Source of the DNA: CAWKEY01 sp963848675
GTDB lineage: Bacteria; Pseudomonadota; Gammaproteobacteria; Methylococcales; Methylomonadaceae
Direction of reading: 5' to 3'
NCBI GenBank assembly: GCA_963848675.1
Contig: CAWKEY010000066.1
Coordinates: 1-7,081, forward strand
DNA length: 7,081 bases
Part shown: positions 4,607 to 7,081 of the stretch, one piece after another
Layout of the letters: each line of letters starts with the position of its first letter
Numbering within the stretch: the first letter of the stretch is position 1
Notes under the pieces: generated by a model
What the model was told of the DNA's origin: nothing
The model's database searches: none
Seen by the model: only the letters and a program-made list of their open reading frames with translations
Translations under genes and position numbers: made by a program

Positions 4607-5203
4607 ATGCCTAAAGTCAACGAACTACAAGAACATCTTCAACCGGGGCAAGTTTATCGGCGGGCCGATCTGGCCAAATGGTCAAATGCCGTTGACCGCC
4701 ATTTACAGCAACTGGTCAGCAAAGGGGTTATCCAGAAGCTTGCGGGGGGTGTTTACTATTGTCCCAAGAAAACGGCTTTTGGTGATGCACCGCCAGAAGA
4801 CGAAACGCTGATCCGCGCTTTCCTTAAAGACGACCATTTCTATATGGCATCCTTGAATGCCTATAACTCCCTGGGCGTAGGCACCACGCAGCTTTACAAC
4901 GAGAAGCTGGTTTATAACCATAAGCGGGATGGCCGATATACACTGAACGGACGGCACTTCTATTTTTTGAAAAGACCGCGCTTTCCGGCGAAAAGCAGTC
5001 AGGAATTCTTGTTAGTGGATCTTATCAATAATCTTCACTTCCTGGCGGAGGACAAAGAAAGCGTTCTTAACAGCGTCGCCGAAAAAGTACGCAGCATGGA
5101 TAAGGTCAAACTGATGAAAACCGTTCAAGAGTATGCAGGAGCGAGAACGCAGAGTTTTTTTGAAAAGCTGTTTCGTTCTGAAGAGATGAAACATGCCGTC
5201 TAA
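4607..5203 (+). CDS. abiEi: AbiEi-like antitoxin (type IV toxin-antitoxin, winged helix)
   Basis: A 198-aa protein with an N-terminal winged-helix domain at about residues 15-51: VYRRADLAKW, then DRHLQQLVSKGVIQKLAGGVYY, ending in the typical L-x-x-G-V-Y-Y wing. The rest (60-198), including DETLIRAFLKDDHFYMASLN, is the C-terminal domain found in AbiEi/DUF6088-type antitoxins. Such proteins repress their own operon by binding inverted repeats and counteract the AbiEii nucleotidyltransferase without the tight complex seen in type II systems. The system gives abortive phage resistance and plasmid stability. The start is fixed by a strong AGGAGG (4597-4602) before ATG 4607. The gene overlaps the toxin start by 11 bases. 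Assignment rests on the winged-helix pattern plus the unmistakable partner downstream. Confidence 0.86.
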   Translation: MPKVNELQEHLQPGQVYRRADLAKWSNAVDRHLQQLVSKGVIQKLAGGVYYCPKKTAFGDAPPEDETLIRAFLKDDHFYMASLNAYNSLGVGTTQLYNEKLVYNHKRDGRYTLNGRHFYFLKRPRFPAKSSQEFLLVDLINNLHFLAEDKESVLNSVAEKVRSMDKVKLMKTVQEYAGARTQSFFEKLFRSEEMKHAV

Positions 5204-6152
5204 AATGTATCTCCATGAACATCCCGACTTTACCGATCTCATCCGAGTCGTGGCGGGTGAGCGCAAGATCGATCCGTACCTGGCCGAAAAGGATTATTGG
5301 CTCATGCACTGTCTTTATGGTCTCAAACAAGCCGGGTACGAATTTCAGCTTAAGGGTGGAACATCGCTTTCCAAGGGATACGGTATCATTCATCGTTTCT
5401 CAGAAGACATTGATATTCACATCGCGCCGCCAGAAGGCAGGCAAATCCGAACCTCCCCAAATCATGACAAGGAAAAAGACCGCCAAAGCCGCAAGGACTA
5501 TTATGATTATCTGGCCAGCAGCATCAGCATTCCTGGCATCATAAAAGTAGATCGGGATACCCAGTTTGACAGTCCGCCGAAATATTTTAGTGGCGGCATT
5601 CGGCTTTACTATGCATCCAAATTTCCATCAGACGGCAGCGCTAAGGAAGGAGTTCTTCTCGAAGTCGGGTTTGATGATGTGCTGCCTAATCAACCATTAG
5701 ACATCAGCTCATGGGCTATGGACTTTGCCTTGGAAAAAAAGGTCGATGTCATGGATAGTAGAGCGCTGCAAATCCATTGCTATGATCCCGGCTATACGTT
5801 GGTGGAAAAATTACAGGCTATTGTCACGAAATACAGACAGCACCAACATTCAGGTGATACGTTTCCACCCAACTTTATGCGCCATTACTATGACGTATTC
5901 TGTCTGTTGCAGAATGGCGGGGTTCAGGCATTTATTGGCACTGATCAATACTACACGCATAAGAATCGGTGTTTTCCTGCCATTGACCGTCAGAAACCAC
6001 TCATAGAAAATGAAGCCCTTGTCCTGGGGGATGTTCACACGCGAGCCCTTTATCAAAAGGAATACGAACGCCGTGCCGCGCTGTATTATCAGGGGCAGCC
6101 GCCCTTTGATGAAGTGCTTGCCGTTATTCAAAAGAACCTGGTGCGGTTATAA
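5193..6152 (+). CDS. abiEii: AbiEii/AbiGii-family nucleotidyltransferase toxin
   Basis: A 319-aa protein of the AbiEii nucleotidyltransferase family (DNA polymerase beta-like fold). Visible motifs: AEKDYWLMHCLYGL (31-44), the family's N-terminal signature; motif I KGGTSLSKGYG (54-64) followed by FSEDIDI (69-75) with metal-binding D72 and D74; motif II LEVGFD (156-161), E157/D161 as the third acidic group; YTLVEKLQAI (201-210) with the conserved K206; and RHYYDVFCLL (230-239) with D234. All key residues appear present, so the toxin should be active. Relatives transfer nucleotides to RNA, in characterised cases to tRNA acceptor ends, halting translation. ATG 5193 overlaps the antitoxin stop by 11 bases; ATG 5205 is an in-frame alternative. 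Full length for the family, on the same strand as two further tightly linked ORFs. Confidence 0.93.
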   Translation: MPSKMYLHEHPDFTDLIRVVAGERKIDPYLAEKDYWLMHCLYGLKQAGYEFQLKGGTSLSKGYGIIHRFSEDIDIHIAPPEGRQIRTSPNHDKEKDRQSRKDYYDYLASSISIPGIIKVDRDTQFDSPPKYFSGGIRLYYASKFPSDGSAKEGVLLEVGFDDVLPNQPLDISSWAMDFALEKKVDVMDSRALQIHCYDPGYTLVEKLQAIVTKYRQHQHSGDTFPPNFMRHYYDVFCLLQNGGVQAFIGTDQYYTHKNRCFPAIDRQKPLIENEALVLGDVHTRALYQKEYERRAALYYQGQPPFDEVLAVIQKNLVRL

Positions 6153-6162
6153 AGAGAACATC

Positions 6163-6234
6163 ATGGCCGATGACAGGGCTATAGGAGAATCGATGAAGCA
6201 ACAAAACCCAGCGCGTGTGCCGCCATGTCGGTAA
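6163..6234 (+). CDS. Short overlapping ORF (23 codons), possible coupling leader
   Basis: ATG 6163 to TAA 6232-6234 encodes 23 residues (MADDRAIGESMKQQNPARVP, then PCR); an internal in-frame ATG at 6193 has the strong Shine-Dalgarno AGGAG at 6183-6187, five bases away, and would give 13 residues. The stop overlaps the start of the next gene by 10 bases (ATGTCGGTAA). The next gene has no ribosome binding site of its own, so translating this short ORF probably delivers ribosomes to it. Whether the peptide itself does anything is unknown. Confidence 0.4.
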   Translation: MADDRAIGESMKQQNPARVPPCR

Positions 6235-7043
6235 CAGCAGAGCATCGGCGCATGGCCGCGCGCATCGATGCGCGAATGAAACAACTGGAGGCGCTGAAAC
6301 TGCTCGAAGTCGAGATACTTTCACAGATGGCCGATTTCATGCCGGACTTCCACCATCTGATGCTGAATGCAGCCGGCCCGAAGATGGACGCCTTGTGTGC
6401 GGAATTTGCCGGATTCTACCGGTTCGCCAAAATCTTAGAGACGCTCGCGGCGGGCATTGCCACGGGCAAAATTAAGGTGCCTGGCGGACGGACCGTCAGC
6501 AAAGAACACAAAATCGCCGCCGCGATTGATCAGCGGGTTCGGCAACTGGAAGCCAAGGGTCTGGATGATGCGGCGCTGTTGGAACACATGGCCGGCCATA
6601 TCCTCGATTTACAATGGCTATGGAGTACGGTGTCCGATGACAAACTGGCCTTCCTGTGCCGCGAGTACCCCGGCCTCTACCGTTACGGTAGGCTGATGGA
6701 GGCAGCGGCGGAAATCGAGAACCAGAAGGCGAAGACGGCTTATGGTCACTTGCCGGTACTGCCCGACTCCGTCAAACCCACGGTCGCCCACCTGCTCACG
6801 GAAGGGGCGACGCTTGAACGCGGGCTGCAAACGATACTCGACGAGCAAGGGCGGCGCGATATGTGGGTCGAGCGGGAAGTCATGGAGGGACATTACGAGC
6901 ACTGGTTTAAACAATTCGGCGGATTGGCCGACGCATTACAAGCCGCCAATGTCCCCCAGGCGTCACAGACCATCATGAAGGCTCTTTTTGAACCGATAGC
7001 GCAACGCATCCAGCAGCTTCACGGTCAGGTTTTTACGCCATGA
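6225..7043 (+). CDS. Unrecognised 272-aa protein with an internal tandem duplication
   Basis: No family is recognised. The N-terminal two thirds consist of two related helical units about 87 residues apart. Unit 1 (about 6-78) contains AARIDARMKQLEALKL, then LCAEFAGFYRFAKILETLAAGI; unit 2 (about 94-164) contains AAAIDQRVRQLEAKGL, then LCREYPGLYRYGRLMEAAAEI. Shared positions include I-D-x-R-x-x-Q-L-E-A, M-A, L-C-x-E, and Y-R-[FY]. A linker (82-92) separates the units, and a different helical C-terminus (185-272; GRRDMWVEREVMEGHYEHWF) follows. There are no membrane segments, signal peptide or catalytic motif. The sequence is rich in A, E, L, R, as in plasmid accessory or structural proteins. 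ATG 6225 is the only usable start: an in-frame stop lies at 6171-6173 and no ATG, GTG or TTG codon lies between. It lies 72 bases after abiEii, so it is probably cotranscribed. Confidence 0.82.
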   Translation: MSVTAEHRRMAARIDARMKQLEALKLLEVEILSQMADFMPDFHHLMLNAAGPKMDALCAEFAGFYRFAKILETLAAGIATGKIKVPGGRTVSKEHKIAAAIDQRVRQLEAKGLDDAALLEHMAGHILDLQWLWSTVSDDKLAFLCREYPGLYRYGRLMEAAAEIENQKAKTAYGHLPVLPDSVKPTVAHLLTEGATLERGLQTILDEQGRRDMWVEREVMEGHYEHWFKQFGGLADALQAANVPQASQTIMKALFEPIAQRIQQLHGQVFTP

Positions 7044-7081
7044 AACGGATTCAGTCTCAAGAGCAAGCGGCTTTTTTCTGT
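7040..7081 (+). CDS. Start of a further ORF, cut by the window edge
   Basis: ATG 7040-7042 overlaps the TGA of the preceding gene (ATGA), and the frame stays open to the last base: MKRIQSQEQAAFFC. The 4-base overlap is typical of coupled genes in one operon, so this is likely the next member of the abiE-linked transcript. Only 14 codons are visible and no function can be given. Confidence 0.5.
   Translation, partial: MKRIQSQEQAAFFC

Overview
The window reads as the backbone of a bacterial plasmid, most likely from a proteobacterium (probably a gammaproteobacterium; the species cannot be named). Reasons: a KfrA-type coiled-coil protein, an iteron-initiator replication module, a ParA/ribbon-helix-helix partition pair and two toxin-antitoxin modules, with short overlaps and no chromosomal housekeeping genes.

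Layout. (1) 1-672 (+): the 3' part of a kfrA-like gene, cut by the window edge and followed by a terminator-like hairpin. (2) 673-1004: gene-poor, with one doubtful 50-codon ORF and a perfect hairpin. (3) 1005-1797 (-): a toxin-first HigB/XRE pair, with the start-less remnant of a HicB-type antitoxin directly behind it in the same frame. (4) 1798-2287: a TA promoter, an AT-rich stretch, and an array of nine 16-bp iterons (core GCGACCTAAACCTACC) with a DnaA box, taken as the origin of vegetative replication. (5) 2282-4334 (-): parA-parB-rep, read towards the iterons. A short motif (AATAGACGA and its complement) recurs in the par promoter, inside both par genes and as a perfect inverted repeat between parB and rep; it is the best candidate for the centromere/operator. 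(6) 4335-4606: divergent control region. (7) 4607-7081 (+): an AbiEi/AbiEii type IV toxin-antitoxin pair, a short overlapping ORF, an unrecognised 272-aa protein with an internal duplication, and the first codons of another ORF linked by an ATGA overlap.

How it works together: Rep would bind the iterons that lie downstream of its own gene, with DnaA opening the AT-rich side. ParA and the RHH protein would segregate the plasmid and, through the shared motif, may also tie rep expression to partition. AbiE and possibly HigBA would favour retention, although the HigB toxin carries a substitution that may disable it. The most novel material is the unknown gene coupled to AbiE, the par motif placed in front of rep, and the helically spaced iteron array overlapping the end of rep.
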